63,173 nt of DNA. Source: Candidatus Pelagibacter sp. (GTDB taxonomy: Bacteria > Pseudomonadota > Alphaproteobacteria > Pelagibacterales > Pelagibacteraceae). Positions 1 to 8,420 of the stretch are shown piece by piece. The notes under the pieces were generated by a model. That model made no database searches, had not been told where the DNA came from, and was given only the letters and a program-made list of their open reading frames with translations. A program made the translations under genes and the position numbers. The stretch's first letter is position 1, and every line of letters starts with the position of its first letter. The DNA is taken from NCBI GenBank assembly GCA_028226535.1, contig JAOJEG010000003.1, positions 1-63,173 on the forward strand, given 5' to 3'.

Positions 1-132
1 AGGATTTAATTGAAAAGGGATGTGTCGAATATCAAATTTTATATTAGAAAATTTTTTTAATGCGTTATTTAAATTTGCATGTCCAATAAAACACCATCCA
101 CAAATAGTGTCTGCAAAAACATTTATTTTCAT
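1..132 (-). CDS. DsbA/FrnE-family thioredoxin-fold oxidoreductase, N-terminal part (cut by window edge)
   Basis: Only the first 44 codons are inside the window. The reading frame starts at an ATG whose complement lies at 130-132 and runs off base 1 without a stop. The N-terminus carries FADTICGWCFIGH, a beta strand leading into a CxxC thioredoxin-type active site. The last residues, RHIPFQLNP, match the conserved block after the first beta-alpha unit of FrnE/2-hydroxychromene-carboxylate-isomerase-like DsbA proteins. These are usually cytosolic thiol oxidoreductases or isomerases, and no signal peptide is visible here. It lies just downstream of argG on the same strand, 4 bases apart. The substrate cannot be inferred. 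Confidence 0.75.
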   Translation of the reverse strand, partial: MKINVFADTICGWCFIGHANLNNALKKFSNIKFDIRHIPFQLNP

Positions 133-136
133 TAAT

Positions 137-1324
137 TTAAGAACGAAGTTTTTTTTTGTGATAATTAATAAATCTCTCTACATTTGATTTATTAAATGTT
201 TTGTTTTCCTCAAAAGAAACTTTTTTCATAGAATAAGCAGAGCTTTTAGTTTGCCTAGATTCTATAATTACGTTTCCTTTATAAAGTTTTAGCTTAACTG
301 AACCATTTACTTTATTCTTTTTAAGATCAATAATTTTTTGAAGTTTAAATCTTTCTTTAGAGTCCCAATAACCATTATAAATTAATTCTGCATACCTAGG
401 CATTATTTGATCTTTTTTGTGCATAGTTTCTTTATCTAAAGTTACAGACTCGATAGCTCTATGCGCTTGGATTAATAATGTTCCACCTGGTGTTTCGTAT
501 ACTCCTCTAGATTTTATCCCAATAAATCTATTCTCTACCAAGTCCACTCTTCCAATTCCATTTTTACCTGCAAGTTGGTTAAGTTTTTCCAATAGTTTTG
601 ATGGAGATAATTTTTTTCCGTTAATTCCAATTGGATCGCTGTTTTTAAAATTGATTGTTACAAAGCTTGGTTTATTTGGTGCTTTTTCTGGCGAAGTAGT
701 TCTTTGGAAAATAAATTCAGGAGCAGAATTTTTCGGGTTTTCTAAAACTTTTCCCTCAGTTGATGTATGAAATAAGTTATCATCTACTGAAAAAGGAGGG
801 GCTCCTTTTTTATCTTTTGGAATATTTATTCCATGTTTTTTTGCATAATTAATTAAATCAGTTCGAGATTTTAGTTTCCAAATTCTCCATGGAGCAATTA
901 TTTTTATTTTAGGGCCAAAATAATGATATCCCAATTCAAATCTAACTTGGTCATTTCCTTTACCGGTTGCACCATGCGAAACCGCATAAGCTTTAAATTT
1001 TTTAGCTACTCTTATTTGATCTTTAGCAATAAGTGGTCTTGCTATTGATGTACCCAATAAATAAACGCCTTCATAAATTGCATGACCTCTGATCATTGGA
1101 TACACATAATCTTTGACAAATATATCTTTTAAATCTTTAATTATAATATTTTTAACTCCAAACTTTTTTGCATTTGTTATAATTTTTTTTCTATCAATTT
1201 CTTGACCCACATCAGCAGTGTAACAAATTACTTCTGCATCATAGTTTTGCTGTAACCATTTTAAAATTATCGAGGTATCAAGGCCTCCAGAGTAGGCTAG
1301 AACAATTTTCTTTTTTGATTTCAT
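137..1324 (-). CDS. argG: argininosuccinate synthase
   Basis: Cytosolic enzyme of arginine synthesis that joins citrulline and aspartate using ATP. The N-terminal PP-loop motif AYSGGLDTS is at residues 10-18. The family blocks GATGKGNDQVRFE and SRGVYETPGGT are present, and the 395-residue length is normal. The frame is open 10 codons further upstream, but MKSKKKIVLAYSGG is the start that fits the family. Starting there leaves 4 bases to the stop of the upstream IalB-like gene. No argH or other arg genes are adjacent in the window. Confidence 0.96.
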   Translation of the reverse strand: MKSKKKIVLAYSGGLDTSIILKWLQQNYDAEVICYTADVGQEIDRKKIITNAKKFGVKNIIIKDLKDIFVKDYVYPMIRGHAIYEGVYLLGTSIARPLIAKDQIRVAKKFKAYAVSHGATGKGNDQVRFELGYHYFGPKIKIIAPWRIWKLKSRTDLINYAKKHGINIPKDKKGAPPFSVDDNLFHTSTEGKVLENPKNSAPEFIFQRTTSPEKAPNKPSFVTINFKNSDPIGINGKKLSPSKLLEKLNQLAGKNGIGRVDLVENRFIGIKSRGVYETPGGTLLIQAHRAIESVTLDKETMHKKDQIMPRYAELIYNGYWDSKERFKLQKIIDLKKNKVNGSVKLKLYKGNVIIESRQTKSSAYSMKKVSFEENKTFNKSNVERFINYHKKKLRS

Positions 1325-1328
1325 TAAA

Positions 1329-1841
1329 TTAACTACAAGCTTTTTTTGTAGCATTATAAGCTTTGGTAAAGCCTAGCAGAGAATAATGGTCGATTGTTTG
1401 AGAGCCTTGTTGATTGTGACCAGTGATCATAATTCTAGATCCCTTTTTCATTCTCTTAATCATTCTAAATTCAATCTTAGTATCTGCGATCCAAGCAAAA
1501 CCTTGTTCTTTGATGTCAAATTTGAATTTATTTTTACCTGATTGTGCTGTTACTGTGTTGCTATTAAATTCATAGCCTGCAGTCACACTTACTTCATCTA
1601 TAATTTTTTCAGCAGGTCTAAAGGCAATAAACAATTTAGCATCTCTTTTGTTATTTGATTTTGGACCTTGTAAAATAGGTGAAGATTGTGCAAAGCAAAC
1701 TTTACCTGTAGTTTCTATCACAACCATTGACTCCCAATCTTTATATTTACCAATTTTTTTCACCTCTTGTGCAGATAGTTGGCTGTAAGTACCAATAAAA
1801 ATTATTGGTAAAATTAGCAAAATTTTTTTAATTATGGACAT
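1329..1841 (-). CDS. IalB-like (invasion-associated locus B) secreted protein
   Basis: A 170-residue protein with a clear N-terminal signal peptide (hydrophobic residues about 4-20, likely cleaved after QLSA). The mature part looks like the IalB family of alphaproteobacteria: it opens with an IGKYKDWESMVV segment, then a CFAQSSP segment, a basic RDAKLFIAFRP strand and a GFAWIADTKIEFRMIKRMKKGS region. Two cysteines, one after KV and one near the C-terminus, could form a disulfide in the periplasm. The name comes from Bartonella invasion, but free-living members are common and the role here is unknown. The start overlaps the end of the aldo/keto reductase gene by 10 bases, so the two are probably co-transcribed. 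Confidence 0.8.
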   Translation of the reverse strand: MSIIKKILLILPIIFIGTYSQLSAQEVKKIGKYKDWESMVVIETTGKVCFAQSSPILQGPKSNNKRDAKLFIAFRPAEKIIDEVSVTAGYEFNSNTVTAQSGKNKFKFDIKEQGFAWIADTKIEFRMIKRMKKGSRIMITGHNQQGSQTIDHYSLLGFTKAYNATKKACS

Positions 1842-2869
1842 GGATTTGGATAAATTGTTTGAATATTATTAATTTCTTTAATGACATCATCAGATAAATT
1901 TATGTTTACACTTTCTATGTTTGTTTTCAACTGCTCCATAGTTGTTGCACCAATAATAACGGAGGTGACAAAAGGTTGAATTTCTAAAAATTTTAACGAC
2001 ATTTGAGCTAAGTCGAGACCATGTTTGTTAGCTATTTCATAATAAGCATCAACGGCTTTTTCTGTATTTGGTTTTGCGTATCTTGTCCAAAAATCTGGAT
2101 CTCTCTCAATTCTAGAATTTTTTGGCAATTGATTGTTTCTATATTTTCCAGACAAGTAGCCACTAGCTAACGGTGAATATGCCAAAAGACCTATTTCATC
2201 TCTAATTGATATTTCAGCTAAACCAACCTCGTAAGTTCTATTTAGTAAGCTATAAGGATTTTGAATAGACATCATTCTTGGCAAGTCTTTTTCTTTTGAT
2301 AACTCTAAATATTTAGAAACACCCCATGGTGTTTCATTTGATAGACCAACTTCTCTAATTTTTCCTGCATCCACAAATCTTTTTAGGTTACCAAGAACAT
2401 CTTCAAATTTATTCCATTCACCATTTTCCTTATGTTCATATCCAAGGCGACCAAACATATTTGTATTTCTTTCAGGCCAATGAAGTTGGTAAAGATCAAT
2501 GTAATCCGTTTGTAATCTTTTTAAGCTATCGTTTACAGCCTCTGTCATTTTGTCTAACCCATAATTATTTCCGCCACCTCTTAAGTATGCTCTCATAGGA
2601 CCAGCAACTTTTGATGCTAAAATAACCTTGTCTCTTTTTTTGGATTTTTTAAACCAATTTCCAATTATGATTTCAGTATGACCATAAGTTTCTGCTCTTG
2701 GTGGAACTGCGTATAGTTCAGCGGTATCCCAAAAATTTACACCTTGGTCCAAAGCGTAATCCATTTGCTCAAAACCTTCTTCTTGAGTGTTTTGTTCACC
2801 CCAAGTCATGGTACCGAGACAAATTGTGCTTACATCAAGATCAGTATTACCTAGTTTTTTATAATTCAT
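1832..2869 (-). CDS. aldo/keto reductase, Tas-like
   Basis: A 345-residue cytosolic NADPH-dependent oxidoreductase of the aldo/keto reductase superfamily. The catalytic tetrad is visible: Asp in FWDTAELY, Tyr of that segment, Lys in ILASKVAGP, and His in LYQLHWPERN. The C-terminal cofactor segment SVIIGATTMEQLKTNI is also present. The length and the NTDLDVS-TICLGTMTWGEQN opening match the Tas subgroup, whose E. coli member can compensate a tyrosine auxotroph; the physiological substrate is unknown. It is transcribed away from the Bax-inhibitor gene across an 83-base divergent spacer. Confidence 0.88.
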   Translation of the reverse strand: MNYKKLGNTDLDVSTICLGTMTWGEQNTQEEGFEQMDYALDQGVNFWDTAELYAVPPRAETYGHTEIIIGNWFKKSKKRDKVILASKVAGPMRAYLRGGGNNYGLDKMTEAVNDSLKRLQTDYIDLYQLHWPERNTNMFGRLGYEHKENGEWNKFEDVLGNLKRFVDAGKIREVGLSNETPWGVSKYLELSKEKDLPRMMSIQNPYSLLNRTYEVGLAEISIRDEIGLLAYSPLASGYLSGKYRNNQLPKNSRIERDPDFWTRYAKPNTEKAVDAYYEIANKHGLDLAQMSLKFLEIQPFVTSVIIGATTMEQLKTNIESVNINLSDDVIKEINNIQTIYPNPCP

Positions 2870-2914
2870 TATGTTTTTTGTTTAATTTGGATATTTTAAA
2901 TCTTTTAAGGTATC

Positions 2915-2943
2915 TTGAATAATTAGTAAAAGACTATTATATA
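2915..2943 (+). promoter_or_regulatory. predicted sigma-70 promoter for the Bax-inhibitor-1 gene
   Basis: TTGAAT (2915-2920), a 17-base spacer and TATATA (2938-2943) make a near-ideal sigma-70 promoter. The ATG at 2953 is only 9 bases beyond the -10 box, so the transcript would be leaderless or nearly so. This is inferred from the sequence only; A+T-rich DNA gives chance matches. Confidence 0.4.
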
Positions 2944-2952
2944 TTACTCATT

Positions 2953-3714
2953 ATGGAATTTGATAAAAACGGAATATTAAACAGAGCTAAAGCAGCACAA
3001 CAAACAGCAGTTGTAATGGATGAAGGCTTAAGAGCCTACATGTTAAAAGTTTATAATTACATGGCAACTGGAATTTTATTAACAGGAATAGTTGCACTTC
3101 TAACATTTAAAATGTCAGTAGTTACAAATGATGCGGGATCTATTGTGGACCTAACATCAGTTGGTAATGCAATTTATATGTCTGGGTTAAAATGGCTTGT
3201 GATGTTGGCGCCTTTAGGAATAGTTTTTTATATGAGTTTTGGAATAAATAAGATGAGCGCTTCAAAAGCACAAACTACTTTTTGGGTTTTTGCAGGATTA
3301 ATGGGCTTATCATTGTCTTCAATTTTATTAGTTTATACTGGCATGAGTGTAACAAGAGTTTTCTTTATATGTTCAGCGACTTTTGGAGCAATGAGCATTT
3401 ATGGCTACACAACTAAAAGAGATTTAACAAAACTTGGCTCATTTTTAATGATGGGTTTAATCGGAATTATTATTGCATCAATTGTTAATATCTTCATGCA
3501 ATCATCAATGATGTATTTTGTAATATCAATCTTAGGTGTTTTAATTTTTGTGGGCTTAACAGCTTATGACACTCAAAAAATTAAAAATATGTATGCTGTG
3601 AGTGATACAGGCGAAGTCATGGGCAAAAAAGCTGTGATGGGCGCTCTTACACTTTACCTAGACTTTATAAATTTATTTATAATGTTGTTAAGATTATTTG
3701 GACAAAGAAGATAA
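2953..3714 (+). CDS. Bax inhibitor-1 / YccA-family inner-membrane protein
   Basis: A 253-residue polytopic membrane protein with seven hydrophobic segments. It has the hallmarks of the BI-1/TMBIM (UPF0005) family: the MATGILLTGIVALLTF first helix, a central YTGMSVTRVFFICSATFGAMS block, and the C-terminal LTAYDTQKIKNMY motif containing the conserved Asp. The closest known relatives are the YbhL/YccA group. YccA modulates FtsH proteolysis in E. coli, and other members are pH-sensitive calcium leak channels. Which applies here is unknown. It ends 2 bases before the convergent DUF2794 gene. Confidence 0.9.
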   Translation: MEFDKNGILNRAKAAQQTAVVMDEGLRAYMLKVYNYMATGILLTGIVALLTFKMSVVTNDAGSIVDLTSVGNAIYMSGLKWLVMLAPLGIVFYMSFGINKMSASKAQTTFWVFAGLMGLSLSSILLVYTGMSVTRVFFICSATFGAMSIYGYTTKRDLTKLGSFLMMGLIGIIIASIVNIFMQSSMMYFVISILGVLIFVGLTAYDTQKIKNMYAVSDTGEVMGKKAVMGALTLYLDFINLFIMLLRLFGQRR

Positions 3715-3716
3715 TC

Positions 3717-4061
3717 TTATTTTTGTAGCTTTTTCCAATTAGTATTTTTTAATAAAATTCTAAGATCGAATGAGTTTTTTAGAATTTTACCTGTAGTGTC
3801 TGTTATTAAATATTTAAGATTTTTATTTTTAGGCTTAAAGTTTTTACAAATTTTATATAAAGCATTCTCTGCTGAATTTCTAAAGACGCTAAAGCTCACT
3901 TGTTTACTTGAGATACTTAAACCGTAATCTTTCCATGATCCTTCAGAGACCATTTTGGCATACAAATCTAAGATAATTTTTAGTTCCTCTTTTTCAAAAA
4001 ATTGTTTTTCTTCTATCTGTTTGTGGGGATTATTGATTACTAGCTTTAAGTTACTAGGCAT
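3717..4061 (-). CDS. DUF2794-family protein
   Basis: A 114-residue soluble protein without signal peptide. The central sequence, DLYAKMVSEGSWKDYGLSI followed by VSFSVFRNSAENALYKI, is the signature of the DUF2794 family, which is largely restricted to alphaproteobacteria and has no established function. The C-terminal third is basic (KPKNKNLKYLI). It begins inside the last 8 bases of yciB on the same strand, so the two are translationally coupled. This suggests a membrane- or envelope-related role, but that is inference only. Confidence 0.8.
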   Translation of the reverse strand: MPSNLKLVINNPHKQIEEKQFFEKEELKIILDLYAKMVSEGSWKDYGLSISSKQVSFSVFRNSAENALYKICKNFKPKNKNLKYLITDTTGKILKNSFDLRILLKNTNWKKLQK

Positions 4062-4605
4062 CCATTTTATGTTTGTTGATTAATGGTATCTGGAAACCTG
4101 TAAAAACTATCGTTATTGGTAACATCCCCCATACTTTAAAATTTACCCAAAACTCCTCAGTTTGTGTTTGCCAGACAATTTCATTTAATATTGCAAGAAA
4201 GAAAAAAAAATACATCCATCTTCTGTTTAATAATTCCCATCCCGTATCTGAAAGTGGAATTGATTTACCCATAATTTTTTTAAGGACAGGTTCTTTAGTA
4301 AAATATTTTCCAAAAAGTAAAGCTAGAGCAAATAGAATGTTTATAATTGTTGGCTTTCTATAGATAAAAATAGGATCATTAAAATAGATAGTTAGACCTC
4401 CAAAAAATGTAATTAATATTCCACTTACTAGTGGCATCATTGGAATTTTTTTTTCAAAAAACCAAACAACAGCTAATGCAATTAAAGTTGCAACTATAAG
4501 TGGAGGAATAGCAACTGATAAATTTTTATCACTATTATAGTAGTAGAAAAAAAATATTGCTAATGGCCCAAAATCAGTAACAAATTTTAAAAAAGATTTA
4601 TTCAC
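4054..4605 (-). CDS. yciB: inner-membrane septation protein YciB/IspA-like
   Basis: A 183-residue protein with five or six hydrophobic helices. It has the family opening TDFGPLAIFFFYYY and the conserved tail EEFWVNFKVWGMLPITIVFTGFQ, split here only by a TQT motif. The YciB (septation protein A, Shigella ispA) family is an inner-membrane protein linked to cell envelope synthesis and division. The length agrees with the family (about 180). It is the upstream member of a coupled pair with the DUF2794 gene and is divergent from hspQ. Confidence 0.9.
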   Translation of the reverse strand: MNKSFLKFVTDFGPLAIFFFYYYNSDKNLSVAIPPLIVATLIALAVVWFFEKKIPMMPLVSGILITFFGGLTIYFNDPIFIYRKPTIINILFALALLFGKYFTKEPVLKKIMGKSIPLSDTGWELLNRRWMYFFFFLAILNEIVWQTQTEEFWVNFKVWGMLPITIVFTGFQIPLINKHKMDA

Positions 4606-4657
4606 TAAAAAGATATTAACATATTTGCCACATCACAAAACATTATTCTTTTTAACA

Positions 4658-4685
4658 TTGATTTTTATTTTTAAATACCCATACT
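4658..4685 (+). promoter_or_regulatory. candidate promoter upstream of hspQ (sigma-70 or heat-shock type)
   Basis: TTGATT at 4658-4663 is followed after 16 bases by CATACT at 4680-4685, 7 bases before the hspQ ATG. The -10 element sits in ACCCATACT, which partly resembles a sigma-32 -10 (CCCCATNT). That would suit a heat-shock gene, but the -35 match to CTTGAAA is poor. The ATG would be very close to the transcription start. Confidence 0.3.
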
Positions 4686-4692
4686 AATTGAT

Positions 4693-5013
4693 ATGCCAAT
4701 TCAAAAAGCTAAATTCTCAATTGGAGATATTGTTAAACATAAACACTTCGAATTTAGAGGTGTGATATATGATGTAGATTTTGAATTTAATAATTCAGAA
4801 GAATGGTACCAATCCATTCCAAAAAATGTGAGACCAAGAAAAGATCAGCCTTTTTATCATCTATTAGCTGAAAATGACGAAATAACTTATGAAGCTTATG
4901 TTTCAGAACAAAATCTTCTTATGGATGACTCTGATGAGCCAATAAAACATCCTTTAATTGAAGAGATTTTTTCAGGAAAAAAAGGCTCTAGTTATTTTAA
5001 AATGTCTAACTAA
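4693..5013 (+). CDS. hspQ: heat-shock protein HspQ (YccV-like, hemimethylated-DNA-binding fold)
   Basis: A 106-residue protein with the full YccV/HspQ domain: FSIGDIVKHKHFEFRGVIYD at the N-terminus, then WYQSIPKNVRPRKDQPFYHL and YEAYVSEQNL. In enterobacteria HspQ is a heat-induced factor that promotes degradation of denatured DnaA and acts as an adaptor or specificity enhancer for Lon. The fold also binds hemimethylated DNA. The acidic LLMDDSDEPIKHP linker and family length are preserved. It is monocistronic, divergent from yciB, and followed by a 163-base spacer. Confidence 0.9.
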   Translation: MPIQKAKFSIGDIVKHKHFEFRGVIYDVDFEFNNSEEWYQSIPKNVRPRKDQPFYHLLAENDEITYEAYVSEQNLLMDDSDEPIKHPLIEEIFSGKKGSSYFKMSN

Positions 5014-5080
5014 ACCTATCATTTTTCAAACACATTTAGCTCAAATCTAAGCCATATAAATTAATTAAATTAATCTCATA

Positions 5081-5144
5081 TTCTGATCAAGAGTGTTAAA
5101 CGTTAATTTCAAATCATTGTCTCCCTCTGCATTCTTGATCGGAA
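5081..5144 (+). promoter_or_regulatory. 15-bp stem-loop in the spacer between hspQ and ccmC (possible leader or small RNA)
   Basis: The spacer 5014-5176 holds one strong inverted repeat. The arm TCTGATCAAGAGTG (5082-5095) pairs with CATTCTTGATCGGA (5130-5143), and T5081 pairs with A5144, closing a 34-base loop. Both imperfect positions are G-U wobbles when read as plus-strand RNA; on the minus strand they would be A-C mismatches. The hairpin ends 32 bases before the ccmC ATG. No T-run follows, so it does not look like an intrinsic terminator. I see nothing else in the spacer. Confidence 0.5.
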
Positions 5145-5176
5145 ATCCTTTTCATACTAAACATCACTAATTAAAT

Positions 5177-5884
5177 ATGTTTAAACTATTTCATCCAAAC
5201 AAGATTTTCCAGATAACTTCTAAAGCTCCTAAATATGTTCTGATTTTATTTGTAATGGTGCTTTCAGTTGGATTAACTGAAGCGCTAATTTTGTCACCTG
5301 AAGATTATAAGCAAAGTGATGCTGTTAGAATTATGTATGTTCATGTTCCAGCTGCTTGGATTTCTTTGGGTATTTTTTCAAGCATAACTTTTTTATCCAT
5401 TAGTGGATTCATTTTTAAAAATAAGAATTTTTTTTTAATTGCAAAAAGTCTAGCACCTTCAGGATTTGTTTTTAATATTATTGCACTGGTTACCGGTGCT
5501 ATCTGGGGAAAGCCAACATGGGGAACTTGGTGGGCTTGGGACGCAAGGATAACCTCAATGTTAATATTGGCACTCTTTTACGCAATGTATTTAATTTCAT
5601 GGAGGATTTATGAAAGTGAAGAAAAGGTTTTTAAGATCACAACTTTTATTACTGTACTAGGTATAGTTAATGTTCCTATCATTAAATACTCCGTAGATTG
5701 GTGGAACACACTTCATCAACCAGCATCAATCAATGTGTTATCAAAAAGCTCAATTCATTCATCAATGCTTTTCCCTTTACTAATAATGACTGCGGCATTT
5801 GCTCTTTTTTCATTGCTAATTTTCTTAATGAAATATAATACAGAACTGATAAAAATTAAAAATAAAGGCTTAGATAGATTATGA
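5177..5884 (+). CDS. ccmC: haem exporter / holo-CcmE release factor CcmC
   Basis: A 235-residue membrane protein with six predicted helices. The tryptophan-rich haem-handling (WWD) motif WGTWWAWDARITSML is present, and histidines for haem sit in MYVHVPAAW and TLHQPASIN. In system I cytochrome c maturation CcmC attaches haem to the CcmE chaperone on the periplasmic side and works with the CcmAB ATPase. It is the first gene of the ccmC-D-E-F-G-H run. ccmA and ccmB are not in this window. The ccmD start overlaps its last 4 bases. Confidence 0.95.
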   Translation: MFKLFHPNKIFQITSKAPKYVLILFVMVLSVGLTEALILSPEDYKQSDAVRIMYVHVPAAWISLGIFSSITFLSISGFIFKNKNFFLIAKSLAPSGFVFNIIALVTGAIWGKPTWGTWWAWDARITSMLILALFYAMYLISWRIYESEEKVFKITTFITVLGIVNVPIIKYSVDWWNTLHQPASINVLSKSSIHSSMLFPLLIMTAAFALFSLLIFLMKYNTELIKIKNKGLDRL

Positions 5885-6108
5885 TAAATGAATTACTTTT
5901 TATGAACGGATACGGAGCTTACGTATTGTCTGCTTTCGGTTTCACGCTTTTAAGTTTTTCAGCACTATATTTGGTTACAAAAGTTCAATTTATTAAGGAA
6001 CAAAATAAATTTGTAGCTAAATTTGGATCTCTAAACTCCGAGAAAGCTAAATCTGCAAAATCACAAAGAATAAATAAAGAAATTTTAGCTAACGCCACAA
6101 ACAATTAA
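5881..6108 (+). CDS. ccmD: CcmD-like small membrane protein
   Basis: A 75-residue protein with one hydrophobic helix, MNGYGAYVLSAFGFTLLSF, preceded by a short N-terminus and followed by a charged cytoplasmic tail. That arrangement and its position between ccmC and ccmE identify CcmD. CcmD stabilises the CcmABC complex and assists release of haem-loaded CcmE. It is translationally coupled to ccmC through an ATGA-type overlap. The tail is rather long (about 45 residues) and basic. Confidence 0.85.
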   Translation: MINELLFMNGYGAYVLSAFGFTLLSFSALYLVTKVQFIKEQNKFVAKFGSLNSEKAKSAKSQRINKEILANATNN

Positions 6109-6118
6109 CTTTTGAACC

Positions 6119-6538
6119 ATGTATGGTCGTAAAGTTAAATTAAGATTTTTGTTTGTAGTACTTATTTTAATTACTTTAATATTAACAACATTCCTTGTTT
6201 TAAAATCTCTTGAAGAAAACGTAGTATACTTTCAGTCACCATCAGAAATTAAAGCTTTATCAGAATTAGATAAAAAAAAAATTAGAGTGGGTGGAATGGT
6301 AAAAAAAAATTCTATTTCAATAAATTCCAGTGAACTTAAGTTTGTAATTACAGATTTTAAAAATGAAATAAATGTTAGCTATACAGGAGCAATCCCAAAT
6401 CTTTTTGAAGAGGGAAAAGGAGTAGTTGCAGAAGGAGTTTTAAATGGCAGAAATTTCTTTTCTGCTTCAAAAATTCTAGCAAAACATGATGAAAATTATA
6501 TGCCTCCTGAGGTAAAACAAGCACTTGGTGAAAAGTAA
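6119..6538 (+). CDS. ccmE: periplasmic haem chaperone CcmE
   Basis: A 139-residue protein with an N-terminal membrane anchor (residues about 8-28) and an OB-fold periplasmic domain. The covalent haem-binding histidine lies in [13 protein letters not shown] near the C-terminus, with the tyrosine (HxxxY) used for haem coordination. The [11 protein letters not shown] and [21 protein letters not shown] strands are typical of the family. CcmE carries haem from CcmC to the CcmF/CcmH ligation complex. It ends one base before the ccmF ATG. Confidence 0.95.
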   Translation: MYGRKVKLRFLFVVLILITLILTTFLVLKSLEENVVYFQSPSEIKALSELDKKKIRVGGMVKKNSISINSSELKFVITDFKNEINVSYTGAIPNLFEEGKGVVAEGVLNGRNFFSASKILAKHDENYMPPEVKQALGEK

Positions 6539-6539
6539 A

Positions 6540-8420
6540 ATGCTTTATAGTGTTATTGGAAACTATTCTTTGCTTTTGGGACTTTTTTTTGGACTAGTTC
6601 TTTTTTACTTTTCAGCAAAAAATTTTAATAATTCAAAATTATTAGATACTAAAATTTTATCATTTACATTTTTACAATTTTTTTTAGTTGTGATTAGTTT
6701 TTTATGTCTAGTGTTATCATTTGTTGTATCTGATTTTAGTAACGAAACTGTTTTTAATAATTCGCACACAACGAAACCCATTTTTTATAAAATTGCTGGA
6801 ACCTGGGGAAATCATGAAGGAAGCTTATTATTGTGGTTGCTTGTTTTAACATTGTTCATCCTCATTTTTTTAGTGAAGACTAAAAATCAACCTATTAAAT
6901 ATAGAATATTAACTTTAGTATTTCAGCAGATCATAATTGTAGGTTTTTTTGTTTTTTTGATAAAAACATCAAATCCATTTAATCACATTTATCCAGTGCC
7001 AACAGAAGGATTGGGTCTTAATCCAATACTACAAGATCCAGCTTTAGTGATTCATCCACCAATTTTATATTTAGGATATGTTGGATCTTCCATAATTTTT
7101 TCTTCAGCTTTAGCTGCTACAAGTTTAAATCTAGTATCTAAAAAATGGGCATCACACATAAAGAAATGGGTTTTAAGTTCATGGGTTTTTTTAACACTTG
7201 GAATTTTATTAGGATCAATTTGGGCGTACTATGAACTAGGATGGGGCGGCTTTTGGTTTTGGGACCCAGTTGAGAATGTTTCTTTAATGCCGTGGTTAGC
7301 ATTAACAACACTTTTACATTGTATTTTGGTTTTAGAAAAAAAATCAATCTTAACTTCTTGGGTAATAATTTTATCGATATCAACATTTGCTCTTAGTATG
7401 AGTGGTACATTTTTAGTTAGATCTGGAATTTTAAATTCTGTGCATACCTTTGCAAATGACCCAGAAAGAGGTTTATTTATTTTAATTTTTTTATTTTCTT
7501 TAATTTTTCTTTCATTATTTATTTTTTTCTTTTTTCATAATCCTAGCAAAAATAATTTGAGTAGTTTTTCTTTATTAAGCAAAGAGACATCAATAATAAT
7601 TAATAATTGGTTTATGATGTATTTCTTGTCTGTTGTTTTAATTGGCACTATTTATCCAATTTTTCTTGATGTTTTGTCGTCCCAAAAAATATCTGTAGGA
7701 CCTCCTTTTTATCACAAACTGATTATACCTTTTTTAATTCCTTTTTTGTTGATTATGGCGATTGGGCCAAAGTTGAAATGGATTAAATCAAATCTAGAAG
7801 ATAAAATTTCCTTAATTGCATTGCTAGTAGTTTCAATTTTATTATCAATTTTAATTGTTAAAAATTTTAGCTCTAAGTTTTTGATTAATACAATTTTAAT
7901 TTCGAGTGCTTTTTATCTATTTTTTATTACTTTGAGAGATTTCTTTAATAAAGGCTTTAAAAATTTAGCACAAAATACAGCTCATTTTGGCTTTAGTTTA
8001 TTAATTTTAAGTATTTTATTTAATAATTTGTTTTCTACAGAGACAATTACAAACTTAAAAGTAGGAGAAACTTTTGAGAATACAAAAACAAAGATAATTT
8101 TTGAGAACATTAGTCAAAAGGAAGAAAAAAACTATAAATCAATAATAGCTAAATTTATTATTCAAGACTCAAAAGGTAAAATAGAGAATTTATCACCAGA
8201 ACTAAGAATATATAATCAACCAAATACTGTTACTAGTGAAGCTGACATTAAAACAACTCTATTATCAGATAAATTTATTGTTATTAATTTGGTACCAAAC
8301 CAAGAATTGTTTAATGTTAGGTATCAAGTCAAACCATTTATGTTGTGGATTTGGATATCAGTAATTTTAATTAGTGTTGGTGGGCTAATGAGTTTTTTAA
8401 AAAAAGAATATGAAAAATAA
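6540..8420 (+). CDS. ccmF: cytochrome c haem lyase subunit CcmF
   Basis: A 626-residue polytopic inner-membrane protein. It has the WWD haem motif WGGFWFWDPVENVSLMPWL, the upstream block GTWGNHEGSLLLW, and the histidines of QDPALVIHPPILYLGYVG that handle haem. CcmF ligates haem b to the CxxCH cysteines of apocytochrome c together with CcmH. A TTG start 15 bases upstream is also in frame, but the ATG at 6540, one base after the ccmE stop, is more likely. The last 11 bases overlap ccmG. Confidence 0.95.
   Translation: MLYSVIGNYSLLLGLFFGLVLFYFSAKNFNNSKLLDTKILSFTFLQFFLVVISFLCLVLSFVVSDFSNETVFNNSHTTKPIFYKIAGTWGNHEGSLLLWLLVLTLFILIFLVKTKNQPIKYRILTLVFQQIIIVGFFVFLIKTSNPFNHIYPVPTEGLGLNPILQDPALVIHPPILYLGYVGSSIIFSSALAATSLNLVSKKWASHIKKWVLSSWVFLTLGILLGSIWAYYELGWGGFWFWDPVENVSLMPWLALTTLLHCILVLEKKSILTSWVIILSISTFALSMSGTFLVRSGILNSVHTFANDPERGLFILIFLFSLIFLSLFIFFFFHNPSKNNLSSFSLLSKETSIIINNWFMMYFLSVVLIGTIYPIFLDVLSSQKISVGPPFYHKLIIPFLIPFLLIMAIGPKLKWIKSNLEDKISLIALLVVSILLSILIVKNFSSKFLINTILISSAFYLFFITLRDFFNKGFKNLAQNTAHFGFSLLILSILFNNLFSTETITNLKVGETFENTKTKIIFENISQKEEKNYKSIIAKFIIQDSKGKIENLSPELRIYNQPNTVTSEADIKTTLLSDKFIVINLVPNQELFNVRYQVKPFMLWIWISVILISVGGLMSFLKKEYEK

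Noticed and set aside
417..770. Open frame of 117 codons antisense to argG
   Set aside because: It lies wholly inside a well-conserved gene on the other strand, has no start context, and its protein resembles nothing. Long antisense frames are expected by chance opposite a conserved gene.
5014..5176. Possible tRNA or 6S-like RNA in the hspQ-ccmC spacer
   Set aside because: No cloverleaf, no CCA-end acceptor pairing and no recognisable 6S central bubble; only the single long stem is supported.
6525..6539. TTG start for ccmF overlapping ccmE
   Set aside because: The ATG at 6540 directly after the ccmE stop gives the family N-terminus without an odd basic pre-sequence.
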